Part shown: in pieces, positions 28,001 to 35,781 of the stretch
How positions within the stretch are numbered: the stretch's first letter is position 1
Layout: every line of letters starts with the position of its first letter
From: DASXHY01 sp035552155
GTDB lineage: Bacteria; Verrucomicrobiota; Verrucomicrobiia; Limisphaerales; DASXHY01
Reading direction: 5' to 3'
DNA: 64,000 nucleotides
NCBI GenBank assembly: GCA_035552155.1
Contig: DASZLX010000025.1
Span: 44,072-108,071 of the forward strand
Notes under the pieces: generated by a model
What the model was told of the DNA's origin: nothing
The model's database searches: none
What the model saw: only the letters and a program-made list of their open reading frames with translations
Position numbers and translations under genes: made by a program

Positions 28001-28411
28001 CCCATCAGCTATCCCTTCTCATCGTTGGTGGATGCCCATAATTATCTCGGCAAATCGGGTTATCGTGGAGATCCGTATCTGTCTGGCACGCTTTTGGAGT
28101 TTCGCATTTATAGCGGAATTTTGAGCGCGGCTCAGATCGCGGCGGATTATCTGGTCGGACCGGATACAATTACGAATATCGGTTCGATGTTGGGAACGAC
28201 GGCTTTGAAAATCGCAAGGTCAGATGGAAATGCCATTCTGACGTGGCCCGCGGGAGAGGATGGTTACAATGTGCAAACGACACCCTCACTGGCGCCTGAT
28301 GCCTCATGGATTGCGTTGCCGCAATCATTGAGCCCACTTCTTACGGATAATGTTTATCAAATCGTCCTTCCGGCCACCAATCCCGCAGCTTTCTATCGTC
28401 TCGTCAAATAA
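25031..28411 (+). CDS. GH51 alpha-L-arabinofuranosidase with C-terminal LamG domain
   Basis: 1126 residues, GTG start, signal peptide about 1-24 (FTMAMLPVLLGNVLKVDA). Residues about 25-820 repeat the architecture of the enzyme at 13729: SPYLTGACIEDVNHEVYGGI, an inserted beta-sandwich, the acid/base Glu in YMELGNEERVDSTYYQKF, and the nucleophile Glu in VAVFELNANNHSQKRA. An extra LamG module (about 830-1045, LLQHRYSFDGAAGST ... YLGKSGYRGDPYLSGTL) and a verrucomicrobial tail (VQTTPSLAPDASWIALP ... AAFYRLVK) follow. The added module should give carbohydrate binding or surface retention. Same predicted reaction as its paralogue, perhaps on a longer or cell-wall-bound arabinan. Confidence 0.87.
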   Translation: MRKIFIFTMAMLPVLLGNVLKVDAAQINVNAAQILHPVSPYLTGACIEDVNHEVYGGIYSQMIFGESFQEPATPEPITGFTEYGGSWLLTNNVLLSASSPGPKLVSSTVNQSAGDLKVQMRFTSSEGGDAGFIFQVTQPGTGADVFNGYEVSLSPSGAYAVLGRHRQNWEPISQVPCAVPLNQWINLEVQYTNALITVLVNGTNLIQYTDTQHPLTSGQIGLRNYQQDVQFENFQVNDADVTFSYQTTNWPGFVSGMWAPVSSGSITGQCSLETSNPFLGVQSQRITVTTGTGKFGVANRGLNHWGMAFNGGQVYEGVVDMRADSPTPVTISLENADGSAIYAETNVMVTSNNWQNLQFSLTPSSGDTNGRVAISLTQPGSVVVGYAFLQPGTWGRFQNLPVRKDVADGLVGQGITVLRYGGSMVNAPAYRWKNMIGPRDRRPPYIGTWYPYSSDGWGIPDFLNFCEAAGFLAIPDLNVNETAQDMADFIQYVNGPTNTVWGAQRAADGHPAPYNLKYMELGNEERVDSTYYQKFQAIATAIWAADPTIILVVGDFSYHQIITNPFSFSGADSGITTLAAQQQILQLAKQNGREVWFDLHVWTDGPTPDSSLASMFSYNTALGSIAGGAKFRVAVFELNANNHSQKRAIANALAINAIERDGRLQVTTSANCLQPDGENDNGWDQGLLFLNPSQVWLQPPGYVTQMYSTTHQPQQVLASVVDTNNNLDASAQCSRDGTTLVLKVVNLNSASTTATINLAGFSPTNPIAVVQVLSAALDAANTAQNPTAVEPIKTNWQYQRTNNSVNYTFAADSVTTIVFQGQSLPAAMALLQHRYSFDGAAGSTIITDSIGGRNGTFIGTSGGLDGAGDLVFNGVDGYVDLGANLITGYSNMTVEAWMNVSASDATYARLFDFGDTDSSSGSGAYGMDFCPHANSTSWFEVFDTDPGINSAVQLLGPSLSGAGPLHIVVNYDPQLSSAAVYTNGILEGNAPISYPFSSLVDAHNYLGKSGYRGDPYLSGTLLEFRIYSGILSAAQIAADYLVGPDTITNIGSMLGTTALKIARSDGNAILTWPAGEDGYNVQTTPSLAPDASWIALPQSLSPLLTDNVYQIVLPATNPAAFYRLVK

Positions 28412-28443
28412 TCTTTCATTGTCACTTCGGTCGCCGCAATTCT

Positions 28444-28566
28444 GAATCGAACGGTTACCGCCATGCACCCAGTGAGAAAGGGATCTTCGCCCCAGGATTT
28501 ATGATTGCGCCCCCAGTAGGGATTGCGTCCGATGTTGATCACCGGATCGCGATAAATGAGTCCCTT
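28444..28566 (-). pseudogene. GH3 beta-glucosidase remnant
   Basis: The minus strand reads YRDPVINIGRNPYWGRNHKS and then WGEDPFLTGCMAVTVRF, the conserved N-terminal GH3 segment (the usual form is RDPRWGRxxEsfGEDPyLtg). Both flanks are lost: downstream it runs into noise before the GH51 stop, upstream it is cut at about 28566-28586 where RHS sequence begins on the other strand. Only about 40 codons survive. Confidence 0.6.
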
Positions 28567-28585
28567 ATGCTGCCCGGCCGCGTGT

Positions 28586-29458
28586 GAACCCCTTGGTCGT
28601 GACGCCGACCCATCCCTTTACACCTTCTGCGGCGGTGATCCGATAAATTCATTCGACTCGAACGGGAGGTTGGCTAGCTCGGCATTCAATTACGGCTATG
28701 GGGTTCTACAGGGTTTTGATCAAGGCTACTTCGGTATTGATCCAGGGCGGCCCCCTTCGACCCAGATTTTAACGGACAGGCTTCGGGACGTTCAATTGCC
28801 GGTTCGGTGGCCACTCTCACCACTGTGGGTGGTGCTGGGACTACAATAGGAGGGCTCGGGATTATGGCGGCAAGCACCTTGGGGGAACTTCTCACGGCGG
28901 GAGTTGGCTCGCCTGTTTTTATCCCTGCGGACGTTGCTGGGGCAGGCTTGACAGTAGGGGGGCTAGCTATAACGGGAGTAGGGGTGTATGGGCTTTACAA
29001 CTACATGAATCTGCCGCCACTGCAATCGCCATCCAATGATTCAGGAGGTGGGGGATCGTCAAGTTCTGGTGACAATTCTGGCGCGCCTCAAGGGCAAACG
29101 TCCACTCCGTGGAGCCTCAGGCACTTCAACTCCCGCGCCAAGCGAAAATCCGTCGCAAATTACCCTGCCCACCAGCGAATCGCAGTTGGGACATATCTTC
29201 CGGGATGAGACTGGACATTTGCCAGACACGCCGAATAACCGGTCACTACTTCAATCCGTGGCGAACGACTCCGGGAACAAACTGGGGTCTGACCAATTTG
29301 GCAATGAGTGGTATGCTCAAACGCAGCCCAACGGCTCCCAAGTGTGGGTGAAGGTGAGAAACGGCCAGATCGAGAATGGCGGCCTAAATCAGACACCGAA
29401 AACCTATAGCCCCTCGACCGGACTCTCGGCACCTGTTAAACCTTCCCCCGGCAAGTAA
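28586..29458 (+). pseudogene. RHS C-terminal tip with toxin module, frameshifted
   Basis: It starts abruptly at EPLGRDADPSLYTFCGGDPI, the end of the RHS-repeat core, without the rest of the protein. It then reads in three frames. Frame one ends near 28757 in a run of five C; frame two continues DFNGQASGRSIAG through a glycine-rich linker ending YGLYNYMNLPPLQSPS; a shift near 29113 leads into the final toxin-like module, SQLGHIFRDETGHLPDTPNN, SVANDSGNKLGSDQFGNEWY, VWVKVRNGQIENGGLNQTP. This module recurs at the ends of RHS and CDI-type proteins and is usually followed by a small immunity gene, as here. It is a decayed, displaced cassette; the final module is intact in its own frame. Confidence 0.6.
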
Positions 29459-29483
29459 AGGGCCAATCTTAATTAGCATTTAT

Positions 29484-29702
29484 ATGAAAACAATGACAGA
29501 TAAACAAGGGTACGCTGCTATGTTCCATTTCCTTGAAAACATGTATAAACGTAACCCGAAATATATAATTGGCAGCCTCCTGGGTGATATATGCTTATTA
29601 ACAGATGGAACACCCGCCGACCCCGCCGTCATCAGCGACTGGGGGAAGGCCGTCGAATATGCTTTGGGCGGAGGTGAGCCGGGTTTGTTGAAGATCGAAT
29701 AG
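29484..29702 (+). CDS. Small immunity-like protein of the displaced RHS cassette
   Basis: 72 residues, starting 25 bases after the decayed toxin tip. The sequence (GYAAMFHFLENMYKRN, GSLLGDICLLTDGTPADPAV, ISDWGKAVEYAL) is compact, acidic and helical, resembling small proteins that follow toxin modules in RHS/CDI loci. It is intact although its toxin gene is frameshifted, which fits an orphan immunity gene that still protects against sister cells. Identity as immunity protein is inferred mainly from position. An internal ATG six codons into the frame could be used as well. Confidence 0.6.
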   Translation: MKTMTDKQGYAAMFHFLENMYKRNPKYIIGSLLGDICLLTDGTPADPAVISDWGKAVEYALGGGEPGLLKIE

Positions 29703-29709
29703 TACCAAA

Positions 29710-29963
29710 ATGACAACGGGGGTAACCGGCGGTCCCCGTGTGCTGACCAGCGTGGGCAAATCCAGCACGACTGCCCTCTGGACTGGCGGGACTGATTCCT
29801 TCTCGCGCATTGGCACGGAGACGAATACGGTGGCGGAACGAGAAGGCTACGGACAGGTCAATGGCCTGGCGAGTCTGACCGCGTTTTTGGACGGGAATCC
29901 GATGCCGATAACGACGATTGGAACCAACGCTTCGCAATGGCGCGCCGAGTTGGAATTGTTCCC
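29710..29963 (+). pseudogene. RHS repeat segment, upstream frame of a frameshifted gene
   Basis: Reads AEREGYGQVNGLASLTAFLD ... TNASQWRAELELF and then should continue as PGAHQLVVNALHPSG, which is found one base further on. Five C at 29961-29965 where four would keep the frame explain the break. The N-terminal bulk of the RHS protein (signal, shell repeats) is absent: the frame opens right after the preceding immunity gene, so this is a C-terminal fragment of an RHS gene. Confidence 0.55.
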
Positions 29964-31606
29964 CCGGCGCTCACCAATTGGTGGTGAACGCGCTGCATCC
30001 GAGCGGAATATACATGGCGTCGGCCACTAACACATTCACCAACAATGCCGCCGATCATGCGCAGGAATGGTATTCGGCGGACGGCGAATTGACCAACCGG
30101 GTCTGGATCAACTCGGCCGGCCAGACCAACCGCGCGCAATCATTCTCCTGGGATGCCCGGGGACGCTTGCACGGGATGACGGATTTGGACAACACCGCCA
30201 GCGGATACACCTGGACGGCGGTATACGACGGTCTGGGGAGAAGGCTGCAAACGGCCACGGTCATGGTGACTAACGGCGCGAGCGTCACGGCGCTGCCGAA
30301 AATTATCAATCAATATTTCGACCCGTCGGCGGAGTTTCTGGAACTGGGAGAGACCGACAATGGCGTCGCGACCTGGAAGATCTACGGACCTGATCTGAAT
30401 GGGGCTTATGGGGGCATGAATGGAGTGGGCGGATTGGAAGCCGTTGCCTCTGGCATAGGAGCACCCTCTCCCATTGTGAGCGATATTCGCGGCAATGGTT
30501 ACGCAGTGTATAATGTGCCGCAGGCGAATCTTACATGGTATTCGAGCCGGCCGACGGGTTTTGGGGCGGTGCCTGGCTACCGGGTTCTGCCGCTGGGAGA
30601 CGGGGCCGAGGTAGCTGCGGCGAGTGCGTGGCGGGGAAAATGGAGCGACATCAGCGGGCTATATTGGCTCGGGGCGAGGTATTACAATCCGGTGGCGGGG
30701 CGGTTCCTGGGTGCTGAGCCATTAGGTCATGATGCTGATCCATCCCTCTATACTTTTTGCGGGGGAGATCCGATAAATTCATTCGACTCGAACGGGAGGT
30801 TGGCTAGTTCAGCATTCAATTACGGCTATGGTGTCCTTCAGGGTTTAGACCAAGGCTACTTCGGTACAAGTGAAGATCGGCCAACCTCCACCGCAAATTT
30901 TGACGGGCAGGCTTCCGGGCGTTCCTTGGCTGGCGCGACGGCCGCTCTGATCACTTTGGGTGGCACGATCAATACGGGAACCGGTTTGGGCCTTATGGCT
31001 CTCAGCGGCGGAGCTGAAGTTGTGACGGCGGGGGCTTCAACACCTCTCAGCGTGCCTGGGCTGGCGGGTGGGGGGCTTTTGACTTTGGAGGGAACGATAC
31101 AAATCGGGGTTGGAGGATATGGGCTTTACAACTACATGAATCTGCCGCCCTTGCAGTCACCATCCTCTGATTCTGGAGGCGGTGGTGGGGGCGGCGCGAG
31201 TGCTGGAAATGGAGGAGAACCGAGCGGCCAAGTGGCATCACAACCGGGAACACTTACTGGTAGTTTGGCCGGCAGAACTCCAGCGGAGATTAGCTATGCG
31301 CAGGAACAATTAGCAGCAGGAAATAATGTCGAAATCGTTCCTACAAGCAATGTCCCGACGCCAGACTTTAAGATCAACGGAGTCGAGACAGAGCTTAAAA
31401 CCGTGAACAACCTCGGCCCCAATACGGTTAAAAATTTTATTGAAAGCGCAGCAGAACAAACGAGTCAACAAATCGTCATAGATGCACGTAATGTTAATGT
31501 TTCACCCGCCGACGCAGCCGAGCAAATACAGCGGGCGCAAGGTAACATTGGGGGCTTGCAAGGAAGAGTGACTGTGCTAACCTCGAAAGGACCTGTCAAA
31601 TTTTGA
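29918..31606 (+). CDS. RHS-repeat C-terminal segment with CdiA-like nuclease toxin
   Basis: 562 residues as an open frame; RHS homology begins about residue 15, after the C-run frameshift at 29961. It contains RHS/YD-type repeats (AQSFSWDARGRLHGMTD, YTWTAVYDGLGRRLQTA), the RHS-associated core (ISGLYWLGARYYNPVAGRFL), the hydrophobic glycine-rich linker, and from about residue 440 a toxin module: IVPTSNVPTPDFKINGVETE followed directly by LKTVNN. PDF...ELK is a PD-(D/E)XK-type active site as in the tRNA-nuclease CdiA C-terminal domain; IVIDARN supports that fold. An immunity gene follows by four bases. Without the N-terminal part it may not be delivered, but the toxin tip is intact and can act as a donor for recombination. 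Confidence 0.68.
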   Translation: MEPTLRNGAPSWNCSPGAHQLVVNALHPSGIYMASATNTFTNNAADHAQEWYSADGELTNRVWINSAGQTNRAQSFSWDARGRLHGMTDLDNTASGYTWTAVYDGLGRRLQTATVMVTNGASVTALPKIINQYFDPSAEFLELGETDNGVATWKIYGPDLNGAYGGMNGVGGLEAVASGIGAPSPIVSDIRGNGYAVYNVPQANLTWYSSRPTGFGAVPGYRVLPLGDGAEVAAASAWRGKWSDISGLYWLGARYYNPVAGRFLGAEPLGHDADPSLYTFCGGDPINSFDSNGRLASSAFNYGYGVLQGLDQGYFGTSEDRPTSTANFDGQASGRSLAGATAALITLGGTINTGTGLGLMALSGGAEVVTAGASTPLSVPGLAGGGLLTLEGTIQIGVGGYGLYNYMNLPPLQSPSSDSGGGGGGGASAGNGGEPSGQVASQPGTLTGSLAGRTPAEISYAQEQLAAGNNVEIVPTSNVPTPDFKINGVETELKTVNNLGPNTVKNFIESAAEQTSQQIVIDARNVNVSPADAAEQIQRAQGNIGGLQGRVTVLTSKGPVKF

Positions 31607-31610
31607 ACTT

Positions 31611-32036
31611 ATGGGGCTTGACGCAGCAGTCTATAGGAACGTAAACGCTCTTGCAGAGCGTTTTGGCGCTGAAGCATTTGACGTTGACCCGCAAACGGGT
31701 GAATCAACACCAAAGCCGAGCACTAATATACGAGAACCCAGAGCAACTTTTGTCGCTTTGAAAAGGAGATTAGGCAACTTCGCCGCCGTCGGATCTTTGC
31801 GTGCGAAGATTTCGAATATTCTCATGAGTGATCGTTCGATCGTATTGCAAAAGATTCTGTATGATGCGAGTCATGGTGGAGATATTATAAAGTCAGAGGA
31901 TTTTAATGGAATTGCAAAAGAGATTGAGACGATCAGGTGCGCAACTAACGATCCCCTCGTTCTCACTTTTGTGGCAAATATTGAAGACTTAATTAATACC
32001 GCTCTAACGGAGAACAATCCGATTGTTTTTGTGTAA
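31611..32036 (+). CDS. Immunity protein for the RHS nuclease toxin (inferred)
   Basis: 141 residues, four bases after the toxin stop. It begins MGLDAAVYRNVNAL, a start seen in small immunity-like proteins, and is predicted alpha/beta with an acidic C-terminal half (IKSEDFNGIAKEIETIRCAT). No enzymatic motif. Position after a toxin tip, size and lack of signal peptide suggest cytoplasmic neutralisation of the nuclease by direct binding. I cannot name the immunity family with certainty. Confidence 0.6.
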   Translation: MGLDAAVYRNVNALAERFGAEAFDVDPQTGESTPKPSTNIREPRATFVALKRRLGNFAAVGSLRAKISNILMSDRSIVLQKILYDASHGGDIIKSEDFNGIAKEIETIRCATNDPLVLTFVANIEDLINTALTENNPIVFV

Positions 32037-32096
32037 AATTTGAACGAGCCAACCATCACATCCGGGATCCCAAGGAAGACACGCTGGGACAGCTTC

Positions 32097-32420
32097 TCAG
32101 CTACGAACGATTAGAAAGCTCGCCACATCCGACTGAACATCCAAACGCCTTGCCCACCTCGGAGCTCCCAGAGCCCCCTCGGCTTTTTGTTGCGCGATGC
32201 GGGTTGCTTCGGCGCTGGCCTTGCCGAAGTCCACGAAGCGGCGGAGCTGGCGCTTTCCGCTCGCGTAATAGCTCACGAGAAACGTGGGGAAATTCTCACC
32301 GCGAACGTGGTCTTTGTTCTTGTAGATTTTCACGGCGACATCGCCGTTGCGAACCACGTGCCGCCACGTTTTTGGAAGGCGAACCGTTTTTGGTTTTAGT
32401 GAAGAGAAATCAGAGGAGAA
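32097..32420 (-). pseudogene. Tyrosine-recombinase N-terminal remnant
   Basis: The C-terminal 100 residues of a longer open frame read VRLPKTWRHVVRNGDVAVKI, YKNKDHVRGENFPTFLVSYY and GKRQLRRFVDFGKASAEATR. This resembles the N-terminal strand-turn region of the verrucomicrobial family of phage-type integrases. The catalytic R, HxxR and Tyr parts are missing: the frame ends after GALGAPRWARR. A likely start (atgaacccggattctcc, near 32432) is out of frame with the rest. The remainder of 32037-32922 holds no other gene I can support. Confidence 0.45.
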
Positions 32421-32922
32421 TCCGGGTTCATGTGTTACAGTGTGACAACACTGTAACAACAAGTCAATCATATCGACTGTGACTCGAATCAATAATTGGC
32501 CACCGCTACATTCAATTGTTGGCCATATGCAGGAGAACACCATTCCAAAAAGTTGAGATTCAGAATGATGTGCTGAAAATCTTAATGGCCGCGTCGACTG
32601 TGGCCGAATTGATTTCAAGCCGTCATTCGCGAAATGAGGTCGATTGATGGCCGAAAGTGCCGACTCACGGCCACAAATTGCCAGTTCTTCCCGACTCACG
32701 GCCAGTAATCGGCCAAAATTTTTCATTTGTATGACCGTCACACGTAGTGCTACCGATTTGTGGCCGCACCTGTCGCGGTCCAAATCTCAGAAAACACAAT
32801 CAAGAAAGTGTCGGCCTCGGTTCGTCACTTACCTTATCGCGATCACCCTGAAATGAAGTGATGAAGGTTAGAATTGACCACGCCTCCTTCAGGACCCAAT
32901 ATCATGGCGCGACAAACCAACC

Positions 32923-33588
32923 ATGAGTAATAATCCGAATGATTGCAGCATTTGCGGGGAAATCCGTAGCCGCAGCTTTTCCGAAGAGCTGCAGCGTGTA
33001 TATGGCGTCGGCTGCCGAATTTGCGCCGAAACCGAAGACTTCATCGCGTTGCCAACAGTTTCTCCACTCGTAACTGGCCACATGCTTATATTTCCCAAAC
33101 GCCATGTGCCCTCACTGACAGTTCTTCCGCCCGACCACATTCGGACTCTCACCGAACTGGCTACTCATATTGTGTCCCTCGTTTCTTCGGAAACATCGGC
33201 AGGATACGTTTTTGAGCACGGCGTTTTAGAGGATGGAAATGGTAGCTGCGGCATCACACATGCGCATTTGCATATCATCCCTCTCCAGTTTGAAATTGCT
33301 ACCGAAGTAACACGCCAGGCTTCATTGAGTTTTCCGCCACAGCGTGTCGACTCGCTTGAATCCGTGCTGTCCCGCCACCCGCAACCCGAATCGCCATATC
33401 TTTTATTCGGCGAAAGCCTTTCGGCTATTCGATTTACTGCCGCTCCGTCTATTCCGTCGCAGCTTATGAGACGCTTGATCGCGACCCAGATTGGGAAACT
33501 TGATTGGAATTGGCGAAATTATACTGGGGTCGAAGAATTTCAAAGAACAATTAACAAGATTGGCCGCATGATTGTTTGTCCCGCATAA
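32923..33588 (+). CDS. HIT-domain nucleotide hydrolase or transferase
   Basis: 221 residues. Two N-terminal Cys pairs (CSICGEI, CRICAET) look like a degenerate zinc-binding start. The HIT fold follows: PLVTGHMLIFPKRHVPSLT and the histidine triad THAHLHIIPL with the nucleophilic central His. Enzymes of this family cleave or transfer nucleotidyl groups on dinucleoside polyphosphates or nucleoside phosphoramidates. The C-terminal extension (about 130-221) is not typical of the small Hint/Fhit proteins. It heads a three-gene set with an APH-like kinase and an unknown protein, and converges on the dCTP-deaminase/HD-TIR operon, suggesting a role in nucleotide signalling or defence rather than housekeeping. 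Confidence 0.78.
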   Translation: MSNNPNDCSICGEIRSRSFSEELQRVYGVGCRICAETEDFIALPTVSPLVTGHMLIFPKRHVPSLTVLPPDHIRTLTELATHIVSLVSSETSAGYVFEHGVLEDGNGSCGITHAHLHIIPLQFEIATEVTRQASLSFPPQRVDSLESVLSRHPQPESPYLLFGESLSAIRFTAAPSIPSQLMRRLIATQIGKLDWNWRNYTGVEEFQRTINKIGRMIVCPA

Positions 33589-33612
33589 AAACACGAAAGG
33601 GATTGGCAAGCG

Positions 33613-34818
33613 ATGGCTAAACCAACGATTAGCGCACGATTTCGGGCTCAAGACGAAGAACTTCTATTCAAGCTCTGCGAGGAAAAATCCCGCCGCGCAA
33701 TTGCTAGCAGGGGGGAAGGCTACGACAACATTTCGGTCTCAATGCTTCCCCGATTTGGATATTCTGGCGCAAGGCTGTTCGTTGTAACTTTTACTAAGCG
33801 AGACTCTCCGTCCGTCTTCAAGATTGCACCGTACCGGAAAGCCTGCGGGGAGATGAAAGCCATCAATAGCATGGATGGAGTTGGAGTTGAGGATTGCACG
33901 CGCGTCCGCGATGGTGGCGTTGGTCTTCTTCATTCGGATGACAAGAAATGGGGCGGAATACTTTATCCTCACATGGGAGTCTTGTATCCGAAGGATGCTG
34001 ATGAGTCGGTCACGCTGAAACAGCGCCTTTTTTCTGCAGAGAAGCCATTGAGGCCTCTATCGCTCGAAAGGCTGAAATCCGTTTTGACGCAAGTATTCCA
34101 ACAATTGTGGCTTGCACATTGTAACCCCGATTGGAAATCCGTTTTGGTCAAGGAAACTTACGACTCGTATTTTCGGGATCACCGCTCGGAGAGTAGAATT
34201 CGTGAAATACTCGGATCGGCCGCGGGAAAACCGAGGATTGATTTTTTGCATGCCAAACAACTCTACAACCCCCTAAAACTAGTTGAGGATTTGCCAAGGC
34301 GCGCACAATTACCAATGGCTAGAGTGCATGGCGACCTTCATCCTGATAATGTCGTTTTGCACAAGATCGACGGCGCTCCTCATCTCATTGATTTCGCATG
34401 GGCCGAGCGGGAGCGTGATGTTCTGGTGGATTTCGTCTTAATGGAGAATTCCATTCGCTTTCGAGATTTTCCACGAACGGCCAACCTTGAGGAGCAACTG
34501 AAGTTGGATAGGGCATTAGTCCAAAACCAAAGTTTCGAGGCGTTTCCTCCTTGTAACTCCTGGGGCGAAGATAACCAATGGGCCTACGATCGACTATCGA
34601 CAGCCATTCCAGTAATTCGCAATTCAGCGAAGATGGTCTTGGGCGATGGGTTTTCGGTAGAACGCTACTTATTTTGCCAATTTATTGTTCTCTACGGACT
34701 TTTGCGTTATGACGCATATGATCCTTATATTTCATTGCAGGCGCTGGCCTTAATGGCAGAGCGACTCCGTGATGCTGGTTGGGGTTTTTTGGAGCAAACC
34801 GCCAGCCGTCTATCATGA
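33613..34818 (+). CDS. APH-fold kinase (aminoglycoside-phosphotransferase-like)
   Basis: 401 residues. The kinase catalytic loop is clear: RVHGDLHPDNVVLHKIDG (Brenner HGD-x4-N), then HLIDFAWAERERDVLVDFVL with the metal-binding Asp. The N-lobe has a Lys candidate in PSVFKIAPYRKA and a Glu in GEMKAIN. Similar kinases have been described as components of NTP-dependent bacterial conflict systems (ternary-complex-associated kinases); assignment to that group is my inference. The substrate may be a small molecule, nucleotide or protein. It follows the HIT gene by 24 bases and overlaps the next gene by four (ATGA), indicating one operon. Confidence 0.75.
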   Translation: MAKPTISARFRAQDEELLFKLCEEKSRRAIASRGEGYDNISVSMLPRFGYSGARLFVVTFTKRDSPSVFKIAPYRKACGEMKAINSMDGVGVEDCTRVRDGGVGLLHSDDKKWGGILYPHMGVLYPKDADESVTLKQRLFSAEKPLRPLSLERLKSVLTQVFQQLWLAHCNPDWKSVLVKETYDSYFRDHRSESRIREILGSAAGKPRIDFLHAKQLYNPLKLVEDLPRRAQLPMARVHGDLHPDNVVLHKIDGAPHLIDFAWAERERDVLVDFVLMENSIRFRDFPRTANLEEQLKLDRALVQNQSFEAFPPCNSWGEDNQWAYDRLSTAIPVIRNSAKMVLGDGFSVERYLFCQFIVLYGLLRYDAYDPYISLQALALMAERLRDAGWGFLEQTASRLS

Positions 34819-35684
34819 AGACTTCATTTTTCATAGTCTGTGAAGGAAGACTTGATTCTGGGGTAAGCTTGGACAGTCGTTTCCTTTTAGAACGTGGTTT
34901 CTTTAAGACATTGTCCCTGCTGGAGGCGGCACGCGCCGAATTGAATACTCCTCCAACCATGCTTCTCCTCGATGGCGCGTACCCGCCCATAGGTGACATA
35001 ATTTCACGCTGGGGTTTGCCAATAATGATTCGAATGGATTATGGCTCGTTTCCGAAAGTAAAGCCACTGGGTGGCATTCCGATCTACTCATTGCCTGCAG
35101 TTAAGTCTATTTCAGATTCGTTGTTCCGCGGAGGCCTCTATCCGCTGCTTCACCCTCACATAGACAGATTCACCGATATTTTCAGCGTCGGAATGATCAT
35201 AACAAGGGAGAACTCTGAGGTTCAAATGGAAATTGTCGGTCGCGGTTTTGACGCAAGCGACCTTCGCCTCGGAACAGCAATCCCCCATGAATCTTTCGTT
35301 TATGACATTCATGACGATTCCATTTCCAACAGATGTCAAATCTCGCCGCAGGAATACAAGCGGGAAAAAACGGAACGCGCTAAACGGATTGCACAATTTG
35401 AATGTTACATAGATTACGCAAACCGAGAAGGGCGATTGCTTTCTTCAGTCGGACATTTCTCCCCTTCGCCGGATAGGATTACGAACGTAGTCAGCTTGAT
35501 CCCCGATAGCTTTACAGCAATAGGACGATCGGAAATCAAAGCACTTGCCAAGTTTGCGTTAAAATTGCAATTGGAAGTTTTGCCTAAATTGCCAACTTCG
35601 GAGTCGTTTGTCGCCTCTTTATCGCTCGTGCCAAGACTCGGCTGGATTCTTTGGGATGTCTACGGCCACTGGTATCGACGCTAA
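34815..35684 (+). CDS. Unknown protein, possibly ATP-grasp-like
   Basis: 289 residues from ATG 34815, which overlaps the kinase stop as ATGA; an in-frame start at 34779 lies inside the kinase gene and is less likely. I do not recognise the family with confidence. Features seen: a beta-alpha start MKTSFFIVCEGRLDSG, TMLLLDGAYPPIGDIISRWG, IMIRMDYGSFPKVKPLGG, and FSVGMIITRENSEVQMEIVG followed by GFDASDLRLGTAIPHES. The middle blocks have the strand pattern of ATP-grasp enzymes, but the metal-binding Glu/Asn are not obvious. No signal peptide or membrane segment. It probably works together with the kinase. Confidence 0.6.
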   Translation: MKTSFFIVCEGRLDSGVSLDSRFLLERGFFKTLSLLEAARAELNTPPTMLLLDGAYPPIGDIISRWGLPIMIRMDYGSFPKVKPLGGIPIYSLPAVKSISDSLFRGGLYPLLHPHIDRFTDIFSVGMIITRENSEVQMEIVGRGFDASDLRLGTAIPHESFVYDIHDDSISNRCQISPQEYKREKTERAKRIAQFECYIDYANREGRLLSSVGHFSPSPDRITNVVSLIPDSFTAIGRSEIKALAKFALKLQLEVLPKLPTSESFVASLSLVPRLGWILWDVYGHWYRR

Positions 35685-35781
35685 AAGATCAAGAGTTGTG
35701 CCACTTCCCCAAGGTCTAGAGCAACTTAACATTTCAACAGGAAGTAGTCGCAAGCCGATTAGCACACCTGCGGGAGTTGGA

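Larger units (their letters stand above)
28586..31190 (+). repeat. Duplicated RHS tip-linker segment
   Basis: The RHS core end and glycine-rich linker at 28586-29055 reappear at 30716-31180. Runs such as gatccgataaattcattcg and ctttacaactacatgaatct are identical, while the toxin modules that follow are unrelated. This is the pattern of toxin-cassette exchange or duplication by recombination in the conserved core. Confidence 0.7.
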
